A stretch of DNA of 64,000 nt. Source: SAR202 cluster bacterium Casp-Chloro-G2 (GTDB taxonomy: Bacteria; Chloroflexota; Dehalococcoidia; Lucifugimonadales; UBA3495). The notes beneath the pieces are model-generated. The model saw only the letters and a list, made by a program, of their open reading frames with translations, had not been told where the DNA came from and made no database searches. Position numbers and translations under genes: made by a program. The stretch spans positions 1 to 64,000 of the forward strand of contig MUCI01000023.1 of the NCBI GenBank assembly GCA_002816575.1, given 5' to 3'. Position 1 is the stretch's first letter. Every line of letters begins with the position of its first letter. Of this stretch, positions 8,180-16,835 are shown piece by piece.

Positions 8180-8211
8180 GAACCATGCGCTCCTATTTGG
8201 ACGCATGGTTC
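8180..8211 (+). terminator. Intercistronic hairpin between the DUF59 and mrp genes
   Basis: A perfect 10-bp stem, GAACCATGCG with CGCATGGTTC, is closed by a 12-base loop. No T-run follows, so it may stabilise or attenuate the DUF59-mrp transcript rather than end it. Confidence 0.45.
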
Positions 8212-8276
8212 CCTTGCCCCTGAATATAGGGCCACCAAACGGCAATCAGAAACCCTGAGCCACAGCCGGAGGACGC

Positions 8277-9086
8277 ATGCCCACGCCCCAGGAAACCGCG
8301 CGCCTGGAACAGATCAAACGAACCTGGCAGCAGAAACGCCAGATCACCGAGCGCCTGGACAAGATCAAGACCAAGATCGGCGTTTACAGCGGTAAAGGCG
8401 GCGTGGGTAAGACCACGGTCGCCGTTAACCTGGCCGTGACTTTGGCCGCCCAGGGAAACACCGTGGGCCTCTTGGACGTGGACATAGACTGCCCCAACGT
8501 CACCAAGGTCATGGGCATCACCGACAAGCCGGACTATGTTGACAACCAGATCATTCCCTCGGAGAAATGGGGCGTGAAAGTGGTCTCAATGGCCTTCTTC
8601 CAAGAGAAAGAGGACGAGGCCATCATCTGGCGCGGACCCATGATTCATAACGCCATCAACCAGTTCCTCCAGGCCACCGATTGGCAGGAACTGGATTACC
8701 TCGTCGTAGACCTGCCGCCGGGCACGTCCGACTCTCCGTTGACCATCATGCAGGGCCTGCCCATGGACGGGTTCGTGGTCGTCAGCACCCCTCAGGACCT
8801 GGCCAACCTGGACGCCAAACGCTGCATCAACATGATCCGCAAGTTGAACCTGAACGTGCTGGGCGTGGTGGAGAACTACACCGGCGAGGTCTTTGGGCAC
8901 GGCGGCGGAAAGAACCTGGCGAAAGAGACGGATGTCCCCTTCCTAGGAGACCTGGCGCTCAGGTCCGCCTACCGCGACTCATCCAAGCCCACAGCCCTCC
9001 TGGACAAGTCGGTGGGAGAAGAGTTCACCGCGCTGTCTGAGGCGATCAAGAAAAGCCTCAAGGAATTTGGCTGCCAGGCGGCTTAA
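8277..9086 (+). CDS. mrp: Mrp/NBP35-family P-loop ATPase (ApbC-like) lacking the CxxC motif
   Basis: A 269-residue MRP/NBP35 ATPase. The deviant Walker A GKGGVGKTT lies near residues 39-47, DVDIDCPN near 64-71 and the Walker B-type DYLVVDLPPGTSD near 140. ApbC-type proteins carry and transfer Fe-S clusters. Most use a CPxC pair in the stretch between VVEN and the FGHGGG motif. Here that stretch is only VVENYTGEVFGHGGG, with no cysteine, so cluster bridging in the usual dimer is not possible. It may act as a cysteine-free ATPase working with the DUF59 protein. The start has GGAGGA upstream. Confidence 0.88.
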   Translation: MPTPQETARLEQIKRTWQQKRQITERLDKIKTKIGVYSGKGGVGKTTVAVNLAVTLAAQGNTVGLLDVDIDCPNVTKVMGITDKPDYVDNQIIPSEKWGVKVVSMAFFQEKEDEAIIWRGPMIHNAINQFLQATDWQELDYLVVDLPPGTSDSPLTIMQGLPMDGFVVVSTPQDLANLDAKRCINMIRKLNLNVLGVVENYTGEVFGHGGGKNLAKETDVPFLGDLALRSAYRDSSKPTALLDKSVGEEFTALSEAIKKSLKEFGCQAA

Positions 9087-9155
9087 CACAAAGGGGTTAA
9101 GGACGGGCGCGGTGGACCAAACGTGCTGTCCGGCCCGCGCCGCAGCTACCGGCGA

Positions 9156-10991
9156 CTAATCGTCGGAAGAAACCTGGGCCTCCGCAGGTTCTTCCGGCCG
9201 GTCCTTTCTTTTTTGTCTGCGGGATGGCCGCTCGGCCGGCGCATCGCCCGACGAGATACTCATCAGCAATTCCACTTCGCGGTTCATCGCTTCCTGAGAA
9301 TGGCCGCTGCCCTCACCCATCCTGCGAAACTTTTGGTACCGCTTCTTCAACAGCTTGCCCTGCGACAACCGCGACAGTTGGGCCAGGTTGGTCAAGATCG
9401 CCGCCTGCAACGCCGCCGAAGCCTCGCGGGGGTCAACGTGAGCCCCGCCCTTCGGCTCGGGAACGATCTGGTCGGCGATGCCCAATTCCAGGCAGTCCCG
9501 GGCCGTCAGCATCAGGGCCTCAGCCGCTTCACGGTCCAGCATGTGGTCGTGGTGGCCGGCGCCCAACGTGCGGTTCACGGATATGGGCGAATAGATGGCA
9601 TACTGCTGCATCAAGATCCGGTCCGACAACCCCAGAGCCAGGGCTCCCTCACTGCCGCCCTCGCCGATAACCACGGAAACCACGGGCGTTGGAACGTTCA
9701 GCATGGAAGAAAGCGTCATGGCGATGGCGTTGCCGATGCCCTGTTCCTCGGCTTCCAACCCCGGGTCCGCGCCTTGGGTATCTATCAGGGTGACCAACGG
9801 CAACTTGAACCGGGAGGCCAGGTCGATCACCCGCTGCGCCTTGCGCAGGCCGTCGGGGAAAACGTGGTACCGCTCGCCTTCCGCCAGAGGCCGCCGCTGC
9901 TGGCCGATCACCGCCACCGGCTCGCCTTCTAGAAACCCCACTCCGGCGACCACAGACCGGTCATCGCTGTTCAACCGGTCGCCGCGCAGTTCGATGAACG
10001 GGTCGAGAATCGACCGGAAATATGCCCCAGCTTGCGGGCGCTCCGAATTGCGGGCGGCGGTCACTGCCTCCCATGGCTCGATATCGGCGCACTCCTCGGG
10101 TTCCACTTTCAACAGATGTTTATGGTTGAACTTTCCCTGTTTCTGAGCCGTCAGTATCTGCAGCAACGAAGCGATCCTGGGCTGCAGATTCTCACGGTCA
10201 ACCACGTTGTCCAAAAGGCCATGACCAACATGGGCTTCGGCGGTGTGGGCGTCGAGCGGCAGAGGCATCTTGGACACCTCCCGCAGCGTTCGCAGGGGAG
10301 ATAGCCCGATCAAGGACCCCGGTTCGGCCAGGATCACATCTGCCAGGTTGGCGAAGCTGGCGTAGGCCTGCCCGGTGGAGGGGTTGGCCAGGACCACGAT
10401 GAATGGCACTTCGGCGTCACGCAGCCGGTTGGCGGCGGTAACCGTCTTGGCCATCTGCATCAGCGACAAGACGCCCTCTTGGATCCGGACTCCGCCGCCG
10501 GAGACGACGGCCACAACCGGCAATCCCCGCCGGGCCGCGCTCTCAAAGGCCATGGAAACCTTTTCGCCGACCACGCTGCCCATGGTCCCGCCCATGAACC
10601 CGAAGTCCAGAACGACCAGCATGGCCTCGGTATCGCCGATGCGGCACCTACCGGCGACGGCTGCTTCGGTGAGGCCGGTGCGGTCCTGGTCCTGGGTGAG
10701 GAATTTCTTGTAGCGGCTCCGGCGGGAGAACGACAGGGGCTCCACCGAACTGACGTACTTATACGACTCTTTGAAGGTTCCCTGGTCGGTCAATAGCTCG
10801 ATGCGCTGCCGGGCCGTGACGGTGTAGTGGAAACGGCAGAATGGGCAGACGCGGTAGGTCAGGTAGGAGGGGGAATCGCTGATTGGCTCTTCGCAAAACA
10901 AACACCGGTCATGGATCACCGAAAGGTAGGTCCGGTCGGGTTCGCCGTCACGGTTAAAAAGATGGACGAGGAAGTTGGCCAGGTTACGCAA
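9156..10991 (-). CDS. accDA: Acetyl-CoA carboxylase carboxyltransferase, fused beta (AccD) and alpha (AccA)
   Basis: A 611-residue fusion that would transfer carboxyl from biotin to acetyl-CoA, giving malonyl-CoA for fatty-acid synthesis. The beta half has the four-cysteine zinc ribbon (CLFC and CPFC, residues about 31-54) and GFMGGTMGSVVGEK with SGGGVRIQEG. The alpha half starts near residue 300 and carries LRGDRLNSDDRSVVAG, LIDTQGADPGLEAEE and GEGGSEGALALG. E. coli has two separate genes. The C-terminal tail is basic then acidic and probably disordered. The start is TTG with GGAGGA about six bases before it; no ATG lies nearby. No biotin carboxylase or carrier gene is in the window. Confidence 0.93.
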   Translation of the reverse strand: MRNLANFLVHLFNRDGEPDRTYLSVIHDRCLFCEEPISDSPSYLTYRVCPFCRFHYTVTARQRIELLTDQGTFKESYKYVSSVEPLSFSRRSRYKKFLTQDQDRTGLTEAAVAGRCRIGDTEAMLVVLDFGFMGGTMGSVVGEKVSMAFESAARRGLPVVAVVSGGGVRIQEGVLSLMQMAKTVTAANRLRDAEVPFIVVLANPSTGQAYASFANLADVILAEPGSLIGLSPLRTLREVSKMPLPLDAHTAEAHVGHGLLDNVVDRENLQPRIASLLQILTAQKQGKFNHKHLLKVEPEECADIEPWEAVTAARNSERPQAGAYFRSILDPFIELRGDRLNSDDRSVVAGVGFLEGEPVAVIGQQRRPLAEGERYHVFPDGLRKAQRVIDLASRFKLPLVTLIDTQGADPGLEAEEQGIGNAIAMTLSSMLNVPTPVVSVVIGEGGSEGALALGLSDRILMQQYAIYSPISVNRTLGAGHHDHMLDREAAEALMLTARDCLELGIADQIVPEPKGGAHVDPREASAALQAAILTNLAQLSRLSQGKLLKKRYQKFRRMGEGSGHSQEAMNREVELLMSISSGDAPAERPSRRQKRKDRPEEPAEAQVSSDD

Positions 10992-11112
10992 ATAGATCCT
11001 CCGGCGTTCGCCAAAAGCGGACCACGCCGCCCCAAAGGCCAGCGTCAGCCCCGCATTCTGCTCTGTTCATCATACAAAACCTACACTGATATTGAAATCC
11101 TGCACAGTGGCA

Positions 11113-11126
11113 TTTGACAGGTCAAA
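11113..11126. promoter_or_regulatory. Palindromic operator candidate
   Basis: TTTGAC-AG-GTCAAA is a perfect 6+6 inverted repeat about 120 bases upstream of the accDA start. Its size and symmetry fit a dimeric helix-turn-helix repressor. No cognate regulator was identified. Confidence 0.35.
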
Positions 11127-11157
11127 ATCCCGATCTACGCCGCAAAACCGCTCGATC

Positions 11158-11191
11158 GATATTCCGGCTGATATTCCGGGTGATATTCCGG
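11158..11191. repeat. Three direct copies of a 10-base motif, 12-base period
   Basis: GATATTCCGG occurs three times, at 11158, 11170 and 11182, with exact 12-base spacing. Spacing near one helical turn puts the copies roughly on one DNA face, as in cooperative binding sites. Confidence 0.75.
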
Positions 11192-11296
11192 CTAGGCACC
11201 AGGTCCTCGATGGCGTTCCGGCCTGGAGCGTTGGGTTCAGAGAAGCCTACATTAGTCGTTCAACGAAGGACGGTTCTTTCGGTTAGCATTCATCCA

Positions 11297-11332
11297 TTTT
11301 ATCCGGACCCTGGAATTTTATCCGAACCCTGG
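11297..11332. repeat. Direct duplication, 17-base unit
   Basis: TTTTATCCGGACCCTGG and TTTTATCCGAACCCTGG lie 19 bases apart with one mismatch. A TAGAAT hexamer follows directly at 11333-11338. Confidence 0.7.
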
Positions 11333-11577
11333 TAGAATCTCCCCTGAAATAGTTTCCCATTTCAGTTATGCCGGCCGTCGTTTAACGCTGCCTGGTCTTT
11401 GTGGCGCGGCCCCCAATATGGAATACGAACGTACCCAGCGCGATTGATCGCTCTGATGCTCATCCCGTCATATAACTACTACGAAATCTCAGACCGTTCC
11501 GGCTTTCAGTTGGACCGGGCCCCATGGGTAATTCCTTTAATCGCGGTCAACAAAAGCGATAACCAGGAGCCTGATAG

Positions 11578-12311
11578 ATGCCAGCAACTTGAGTGTATAT
11601 CGACGTCAACGCAAGCACCATGGAAAGATATCTGACACAGCCGGAGACGGAAGGGCGGCACCCGGCGGTGGTGGTGATTCAAGAGATCTGGGGGGTGAAC
11701 TTGCACATACAACGCACATGCAATCAGGGGTGGACCGGCTGCCGCCCCACGGCTACGTTGGACTGGCGTCGGCCATGTTCCACCGCGAGGGCCGCATGGT
11801 TACCGGACTGCACGAGGAGATGGACACCGCCATCGGCTGGATGCGCCGGTGCACCGACGCCACCATACTCTCAGATGTCACGGCCGCGGTCGACTACATC
11901 AAAGCACAAGCGTTCGTGCAAGGCGACAAGATCGGCATCGTCGGATTCTGCTTCGGTGGCCGGGTGTCTTACCTGGCTTCCTGCAACATCTCCGACCTCT
12001 CGGCGTCGGTCGTTTTCTACGGCGGTGGTATCGGCGTGGCCATGGGCGACGGCCCTTCGCCATTGGACCAGACCGCCAACGCCGGTTGTCCCATATTGGG
12101 GCTTTTCGGCGAGGAAGACGCCAACCCGACGCCGGAAGACGTGGCCAAGATGGACGCAGCGTTGAATCGGCACGGCAAGGCCCACAGGTTTCATAGCTAT
12201 GCGGGCGCGGGGCACGGTTTCCACTGCGAAGCCCGGGCCAGCTACCGCCCGGAAGCAGCCTCGGATGCCTGGGCTAAAACCATCGCCTGGTTCGACAAGT
12301 ATCTAAAGTAA
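11578..12311 (+). pseudogene. Dienelactone hydrolase family protein, frameshifted
   Basis: Two reading frames together make one alpha/beta hydrolase of the dienelactone hydrolase family. The first frame runs from ATG 11578 (AGGAG upstream) and reads MPAT, a TGA at 11590-11592, then VYIDVNASTMERYLTQPE and AVVVIQEIWGVNLHI. The second frame picks up at GVDRLPPHGYVGLASAMF and continues to the stop at 12311. The switch lies at the GGGG run near 11727-11730, where one extra G would restore the frame. The catalytic triad is intact: Cys in GFCFGG, Asp in EEDANP, His in GAGHGFH. The lesions are either real decay or assembly errors; a GTG at 11593 could bypass the TGA. Confidence 0.75.
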
Positions 12312-12314
12312 GGC

Positions 12315-12379
12315 CGCGGAGCGCCACTAAATCATCGGCACCGGGCCGGTCTGCGGTCCGAACGCACCGGCCCTCCGCG
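12315..12379 (+). terminator. Large GC-rich hairpin after the hydrolase
   Basis: CGCGGAG at 12315 pairs with CTCCGCG at 12373, and inside it GGGCCGGT pairs with ACCGGCCC around a GCG/CGC tip. No T-run follows, so it is terminator-like only. Confidence 0.4.
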
Positions 12380-12570
12380 TAAGACTCCCCGGTCTCTCAA
12401 TATCCAGACGCACCCGTTGGGGCCGGGCCAGTTGCGGCGTGGTAAGCTTTCTCCGATGAATCTCCGAGATATGGATCCCGGCTCAATATTCGGTTTGCAC
12501 CCTGCAGCCTCTCCGGTTCGGGCGATGGCGCAGGTCGGACCAACGAGCGGGCCCACGAAAAGGCGTTGCA

Positions 12571-13878
12571 TTGGCCCATAGCCCGTTTCCTCAGAGCACC
12601 CCACCCGAAGCCAAGGAGCCACGACGGCCGGTCCAGAGACAGAGCAACTTCTGGGTGGTCTCCAAATATCCTGATTTCCGGTATCTCTGGATCGGCAATT
12701 TCTTCATGGTCGGCGCTCAGTGGATCCAGATACTCACAGTGGGCTGGCTGGTGTTGCAACTGACCGGAGGCAACGCCTTTTTAACCGGCACCGCGGTGGG
12801 CATCCGGACCTTCCCCGTCCTGGTCATTGGCCCATGGGCCGGGGTGTTGGCCGACCGGATAGACCGCCGCAAGCTCGTTATGGTAACCCAGATCTACATG
12901 GCGGTGGCGGCATTGGTCTTCGCCTTCATGGTCCTGGCCACGGACCTGGATGCCGAGCCGGTGACCGGCTTCCTCAAGTGGTGGCATGCCTTCATCTATA
13001 TGGGGATCTCGGGCGTGGCCCACTCCATCGTCCAGCCAGTTAGACAGGCCATGGTTTCCAACACAGTGCCCATAAAAGACTTGGGCAGCGCGCTGGCGTT
13101 GAACGGCATGGCCCACCCAAGCATGCGCATCGCCGGACCCGCCATCGGCGGATTGCTTATCGCCACCCTGGGGTTCAACTGGAACTTCTTCATCGAAGCG
13201 GCGGCCTACGTGACCATAGTCCTCGTCTATATCCCCATGAGACTGCCCTACAGTGAGCGTATGACCTCCCGAGGGACCTCTCTGCTGGCGAGCATGCGGG
13301 AGGGTCTGGCGTACGTGGTGCAAGAAAAGACCATCCGGCAGTTGATCCTGATGGCCGTGATTCCCAACTTGGTGTTCCAGCCGGTGGTTTTCGTGCTTCC
13401 CATCTTCACCACCGAGGTGCTGGGCCGCGGGGCCGACGCCGGCGGCATACTGGCCGGAGCGGTGGGCGCCGGAGGGATAGTGGCTGCGGTGATCGTGGCC
13501 GGCCGCGGGTTCATCATCGGGCGCGGCCCTGCGACGCTGGCGGGGTTGGTCGGCGGTTGCTTCTTCATCCTGCTATTTTCCCAGTCCACCTGGTATCTCG
13601 CGTCGATGGGCTTCCTGGCCGGGCTGGGGTTCTTCCAATACCTATTCCGGGTGGGCAACAACACCCTGATACAGACCATTGTCCCCGACGCGCTCCGGGG
13701 CCGGGTGATGAGCATCTACATGCTGGACAATGGCCTAACTCCACTGGCAACCATGGGCATCAGCTTCGCCATATACATCTGGAGTCCCGCCGGAGCGTAT
13801 ACAACGCTGGCTGGGATCAGCCTCTTCTTGGCGGTCCTGCAATTGATGTTTTTCCGGCGGGTCAGAGAACTGGACTAG
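12571..13878 (+). CDS. MFS transporter (DHA3/EntS-like)
   Basis: A 435-residue major facilitator superfamily protein with about 12 hydrophobic segments. The N-terminal lead FWVVSKYPDFRYLWIGNF and the loop between TM2 and TM3 (GVLADRIDRRKLVMVTQ) are typical of the DHA3-type exporters related to enterobactin exporter EntS and macrolide pumps. A second loop, ALRGRVMSIYMLDNGLTPLATM, fits the same group. It probably exports a small molecule using the proton gradient; the substrate cannot be read from the sequence. The start is TTG with AAAAGG upstream. Long GC hairpins precede it, so it is likely transcribed on its own. Confidence 0.88.
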   Translation: MAHSPFPQSTPPEAKEPRRPVQRQSNFWVVSKYPDFRYLWIGNFFMVGAQWIQILTVGWLVLQLTGGNAFLTGTAVGIRTFPVLVIGPWAGVLADRIDRRKLVMVTQIYMAVAALVFAFMVLATDLDAEPVTGFLKWWHAFIYMGISGVAHSIVQPVRQAMVSNTVPIKDLGSALALNGMAHPSMRIAGPAIGGLLIATLGFNWNFFIEAAAYVTIVLVYIPMRLPYSERMTSRGTSLLASMREGLAYVVQEKTIRQLILMAVIPNLVFQPVVFVLPIFTTEVLGRGADAGGILAGAVGAGGIVAAVIVAGRGFIIGRGPATLAGLVGGCFFILLFSQSTWYLASMGFLAGLGFFQYLFRVGNNTLIQTIVPDALRGRVMSIYMLDNGLTPLATMGISFAIYIWSPAGAYTTLAGISLFLAVLQLMFFRRVRELD

Positions 13879-14028
13879 CCCCAACGCGACTGGACCATTC
13901 ACCAGATTCGCATCGCCCGCCGGCATCGGCCTTCCCCTCAATCGTGGTCCATCGAATAGAACATAGTCGTGGACAAACGATGCTGAATCGCCACGATTAT
14001 TCACCATTCCAAATCGCAATAAAGCCTA

Positions 14029-14057
14029 TTGACGACTGCGTAGCTATTGTTTATACT
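14029..14057 (+). promoter_or_regulatory. Strong sigma70-type promoter upstream of the TRAP genes
   Basis: TTGACG at 14029-14034 and TATACT at 14052-14057 are separated by exactly 17 bases. The predicted start near 14064 is about 440 bases before the first TRAP gene. Confidence 0.7.
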
Positions 14058-14183
14058 TCCGCACCAATCGGGCCTCAGGCAAAACTGGATTTAGCTACGT
14101 TTTACAGGTGTATTTCTCCGCATATCACGCAAATGGATATCACATAGCTAGAAGCATCAATATCATACCGTGCGAAAGTCCAT

Positions 14184-14326
14184 CCGGTGATGACATTACG
14201 AAGCTCTCGACACCCGAGAGGAACGCTCCGGGGCGTCACCGGCAGCTAATGACGAGCCTACTCGGCGATCTGACCGTAAACGCACCCTCAACTACTAGCC
14301 GCCAGCCACAGTCATCAACCTGGCGG
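14184..14326 (+). ncRNA. Candidate structured leader RNA (three-way junction plus hairpins)
   Basis: Pairing by eye: CCGGTG 14184-14189 with CACCGG 14237-14242 encloses two hairpins, CTCTCG/CGAGAG at 14204-14220 and ACGC/GCGT at 14223-14236, giving a tight three-way junction. Two more hairpins follow: CGAG/CTCG at 14253-14264 and CCGCCAG/CTGGCGG at 14299-14326. It lies downstream of a good promoter and upstream of the TRAP permease genes. No known riboswitch class was recognised. Confidence 0.35.
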
Positions 14327-14505
14327 TCCAAGTTCCCAAGACTAGTGCCGCGAATAGGAAGCAAGAAAGAAAGCTCCCACTAACCAAGTACCAGACGAAA
14401 ATCGGCGACCGGCCCGCATCCAGGGGCCGAAACGCATCATATAGCCTCTTTCGGGTCCGGCGTGTCCAATCAAAAGGGCCACGATGCCAGTATGGAGGAG
14501 ACCTC

Positions 14506-15180
14506 TTGAGCGAAGTTGCAGCCGTAGGTCAAGTTGAAGAAGCCCCCAAGCTGGAAAGGGTACTAGAGGGGCAGTCTACCGCGCTTACCATTCTCAACGC
14601 CATGAGAACGCTGACCAGGACTCTGGACCGGACCTACCTGACCATGGGTTATATCTGCGGGACGATGTTTCTCCTGTTGGCGTTCTTCATCACCTACCAG
14701 GTGATCGCCCGGAAGCTGGGATGGATCATGGCCCCCGGCATGGACCTGATGAGCGGTTACACGCTGGCGATGGCCTCTACTTGGGCGTTCTCCTACGCCC
14801 TTCGGACCGGTTCCCACGTGCGCATCGACGTCCTGCTGCCGTTCATGTCCCCCCGGGTCAGGTGGTCGGCGGACTGGCTAGCCCTTTTCTCCATCGCCTT
14901 CTTTGCCGGCATCACCTGCTGGAAGACCTGGGTCATGGTATTAAAGTCCTACGATATCGGCGCCGTAACCAACACCTATCCGCTTACCCCCCTCTGGATA
15001 CCCCAGACCGTGGTCGCCGTCGGTTTCAGCATGCTGGCGTTGACCGCGATCCACATGATGGTCCACATGATCGCCGAAGCAACGCTGCCCGTTTTCCACA
15101 AGTGGCAGGGCGGAACAGAAAGCTACCGTGAGGTCTCCGCCAATTCAATCTTGACCGAAGAGGTTGCATCCGGAGTATAG
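14506..15180 (+). CDS. TRAP transporter small permease (DctQ family)
   Basis: A 224-residue inner-membrane protein with four hydrophobic segments, starting after an N-terminal cytoplasmic stretch of about 45 residues. The order GTMFLLLAFFITYQVIARKLG, FSYALRTGSHVRIDVLLPFM and LTPLWIPQTVVAVGFSMLAL matches DctQ subunits, which join the large permease in sodium-driven uptake of organic acids. The longer N-terminus is unusual but not unique. The start is TTG preceded by GGAGGAG. The large permease gene follows 90 bases downstream; the periplasmic binding protein (DctP) is not in the window. Confidence 0.88.
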   Translation: MSEVAAVGQVEEAPKLERVLEGQSTALTILNAMRTLTRTLDRTYLTMGYICGTMFLLLAFFITYQVIARKLGWIMAPGMDLMSGYTLAMASTWAFSYALRTGSHVRIDVLLPFMSPRVRWSADWLALFSIAFFAGITCWKTWVMVLKSYDIGAVTNTYPLTPLWIPQTVVAVGFSMLALTAIHMMVHMIAEATLPVFHKWQGGTESYREVSANSILTEEVASGV

Positions 15181-15270
15181 CCGGAAAGCCCTTGCTGGCA
15201 ACTCGATCAGAACAATTAGTCCCCTTCCGGCGTCGGATACGGCGCCCATAGATTTGGAGGACCGACAAAG

Positions 15271-16734
15271 ATGGCCATAACCTCAGCGTTCGTAATGATG
15301 GGCGGATTTTTCCTGATCGGCTTGTATGTAGCCGGCGCTTTGGGTGTATTGTCACTGGTCTTGATGTACTTCTTCTCGGATGCTCCCCTGTGGAACATCA
15401 TGGGGAACAAGGCCTGGGAGACCAACACTAACTTCATCTTGATCGCCGTCCCGCTCTTCCTTCTGATGGGAGAGTTGATGCTGCGCAGCGGCATGGGCGA
15501 GCGGATGTACAGCGCGGTTTCCCGCTGGATATCGTTCCTACCGGGAGGGCTGATTCACACCAACATCGCCTCCTGCGCCATCTTCGCGGCCTGCTCCGGC
15601 TCCAGCGTCGCCACCTCAGCCACCATCAGCCGGGTGTCCCTGCCCACGTTCCGCACCCGGGGATACAGCGAGCGTTTGGTGATCGGGTCGCTTGCGGCCG
15701 GCGGCACCCTTGGCATCTTGATTCCACCCAGCATCGGACTGATTGTCTACGGCGTGCTGGTTGAGGAGTCGATCGGGCGCTTGTATCTGGCCGGGTTCAT
15801 CCCTGGGTTCATGTTGGCCGGCATGATGATGGCCATGATCATCGGCGCATCGATCATGTTCCCCAGCATCGCCCCGAAAGAGCCGGGCACGAGTTGGCGG
15901 CTGAAGTTTATCGGCCTAATATCCATGATCCCCATCGCCGTCATAATTCTGGTGGTGCTGGGCTCGATCTACCTGGGCTGGGCGACCCCCACTGAAGCGG
16001 CGGCGTTCGGTGTTACCGGGGCGATGATTCTGGCCTTAATCAACAACTCAGGCCCGCCAATCACGGCCTGGCTGCTCAAGAAGCTGAACAATTCCGGTTC
16101 CCAGACGGGCCTCGTCGCCACCTTGCAAGAGAGGTACCCAATCATCGACGGACAGATGCGCGAGTCTATGACCATCAACTGGGACATGATTAAAGACTCG
16201 ATCCTTTCCACGGTCAGGACTTCGTCGATGATCATGCTCATTGTCATCGCGGCGTTCACCCTGAGCTTTGCCTTCGCCCGGCTGGGGATATCTCACGACA
16301 TCTCCACCTGGATCATCGACATGGACCTCAGCTCGACCCAGCTTGTGATCGTACTGGTAATCTTCTACCTGCTGCTCGGGACCTTCATGGAGAGCTTCGC
16401 CATGCTGGTGACCACGGTGCCCATTTTGGCGCCGGCCCTGGTGGCCACCGGGGTGGACCTGGTGTGGTTCGGTATCATCATGGTCCTCTTGGTGGAGGCC
16501 GCGCTCATCAGCCCTCCTGAGGGCATCAACCTGTACGTGCTCCACGGAGTGCGCCGGGATGTTCAGGCGGAGATGGAAGAGGCTTCCGGTCTGCAGGAGC
16601 AGGCGGGAACCATCACGGATGTTTACATCGGAGTGCTGCCCTTCATGGCGGTGATGGCGATGATGATTATCCTGTTGATCATCTTCCCAGAGATCGCCCT
16701 TTGGCTCCCGGACCAGGTCAAGGGCTCCCGGTAG
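15271..16734 (+). CDS. TRAP transporter large permease (DctM family)
   Basis: A 487-residue transport subunit with about 12-13 membrane segments. Diagnostic segments include VPLFLLMGELMLRSGMGERMY, ASCAIFAACSGSSVATSATI, GGTLGILIPPSIGLIVYG and the C-terminal repeat LGTFMESFAMLVTTVPILAP. With the small permease it forms the membrane part of a tripartite sodium-dependent uptake system for carboxylates or related organic acids. It exceeds the usual 430 residues because of an insert near residues 260-300. GGAGG precedes the ATG. The binding protein that fixes specificity must lie elsewhere or be absent. Confidence 0.92.
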   Translation: MAITSAFVMMGGFFLIGLYVAGALGVLSLVLMYFFSDAPLWNIMGNKAWETNTNFILIAVPLFLLMGELMLRSGMGERMYSAVSRWISFLPGGLIHTNIASCAIFAACSGSSVATSATISRVSLPTFRTRGYSERLVIGSLAAGGTLGILIPPSIGLIVYGVLVEESIGRLYLAGFIPGFMLAGMMMAMIIGASIMFPSIAPKEPGTSWRLKFIGLISMIPIAVIILVVLGSIYLGWATPTEAAAFGVTGAMILALINNSGPPITAWLLKKLNNSGSQTGLVATLQERYPIIDGQMRESMTINWDMIKDSILSTVRTSSMIMLIVIAAFTLSFAFARLGISHDISTWIIDMDLSSTQLVIVLVIFYLLLGTFMESFAMLVTTVPILAPALVATGVDLVWFGIIMVLLVEAALISPPEGINLYVLHGVRRDVQAEMEEASGLQEQAGTITDVYIGVLPFMAVMAMMIILLIIFPEIALWLPDQVKGSR

Positions 16735-16765
16735 ACCCACCGGCTTCCCGGCCACCGCAAACAGG

Positions 16766-16801
16766 AAAAGGCCCATCCTTCAGCCGAAGGATGGGCCTTT
16801 T
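16766..16801 (+). terminator. Bidirectional rho-independent terminator
   Basis: A perfect 15-bp stem (AAAAGGCCCATCCTT with its complement) is closed by CAGCCG. A- and T-runs at both ends let it terminate the DctM gene rightward and the SDR gene leftward. Confidence 0.9.
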
Positions 16802-16835
16802 CTATTGGCTTTGAGTAGCGGTTAGCCGAGCTTGA

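Larger units (their letters stand above)
10992..11577. other. Repeat-containing intergenic region
   Basis: 586 bases between divergent genes with no credible ORF. It holds a 14-base palindrome, a triple direct repeat and a 17-base near-perfect duplication, each listed separately. The clustering suggests regulatory sites for accDA, the hydrolase, or both. Confidence 0.5.
13879..14505. other. Long structured leader region of the TRAP transporter genes
   Basis: 627 bases with no supported gene. It contains the best-spaced promoter outside the DUF59 region and several hairpins, described separately. A 91-codon ORF inside has no SD and no recognisable protein. Confidence 0.5.

Noticed and set aside
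11590-11592. TGA near the start of the dienelactone hydrolase as selenocysteine
   Set aside because: The position is in the N-terminal lead, away from the active site, and a frameshift follows; damage or an internal GTG start is simpler.
13879-14505. tRNA or known riboswitch in the TRAP leader
   Set aside because: No T-arm GTTCGANTC or CCA pattern and no known riboswitch core was found; kept only as an unassigned structured leader.
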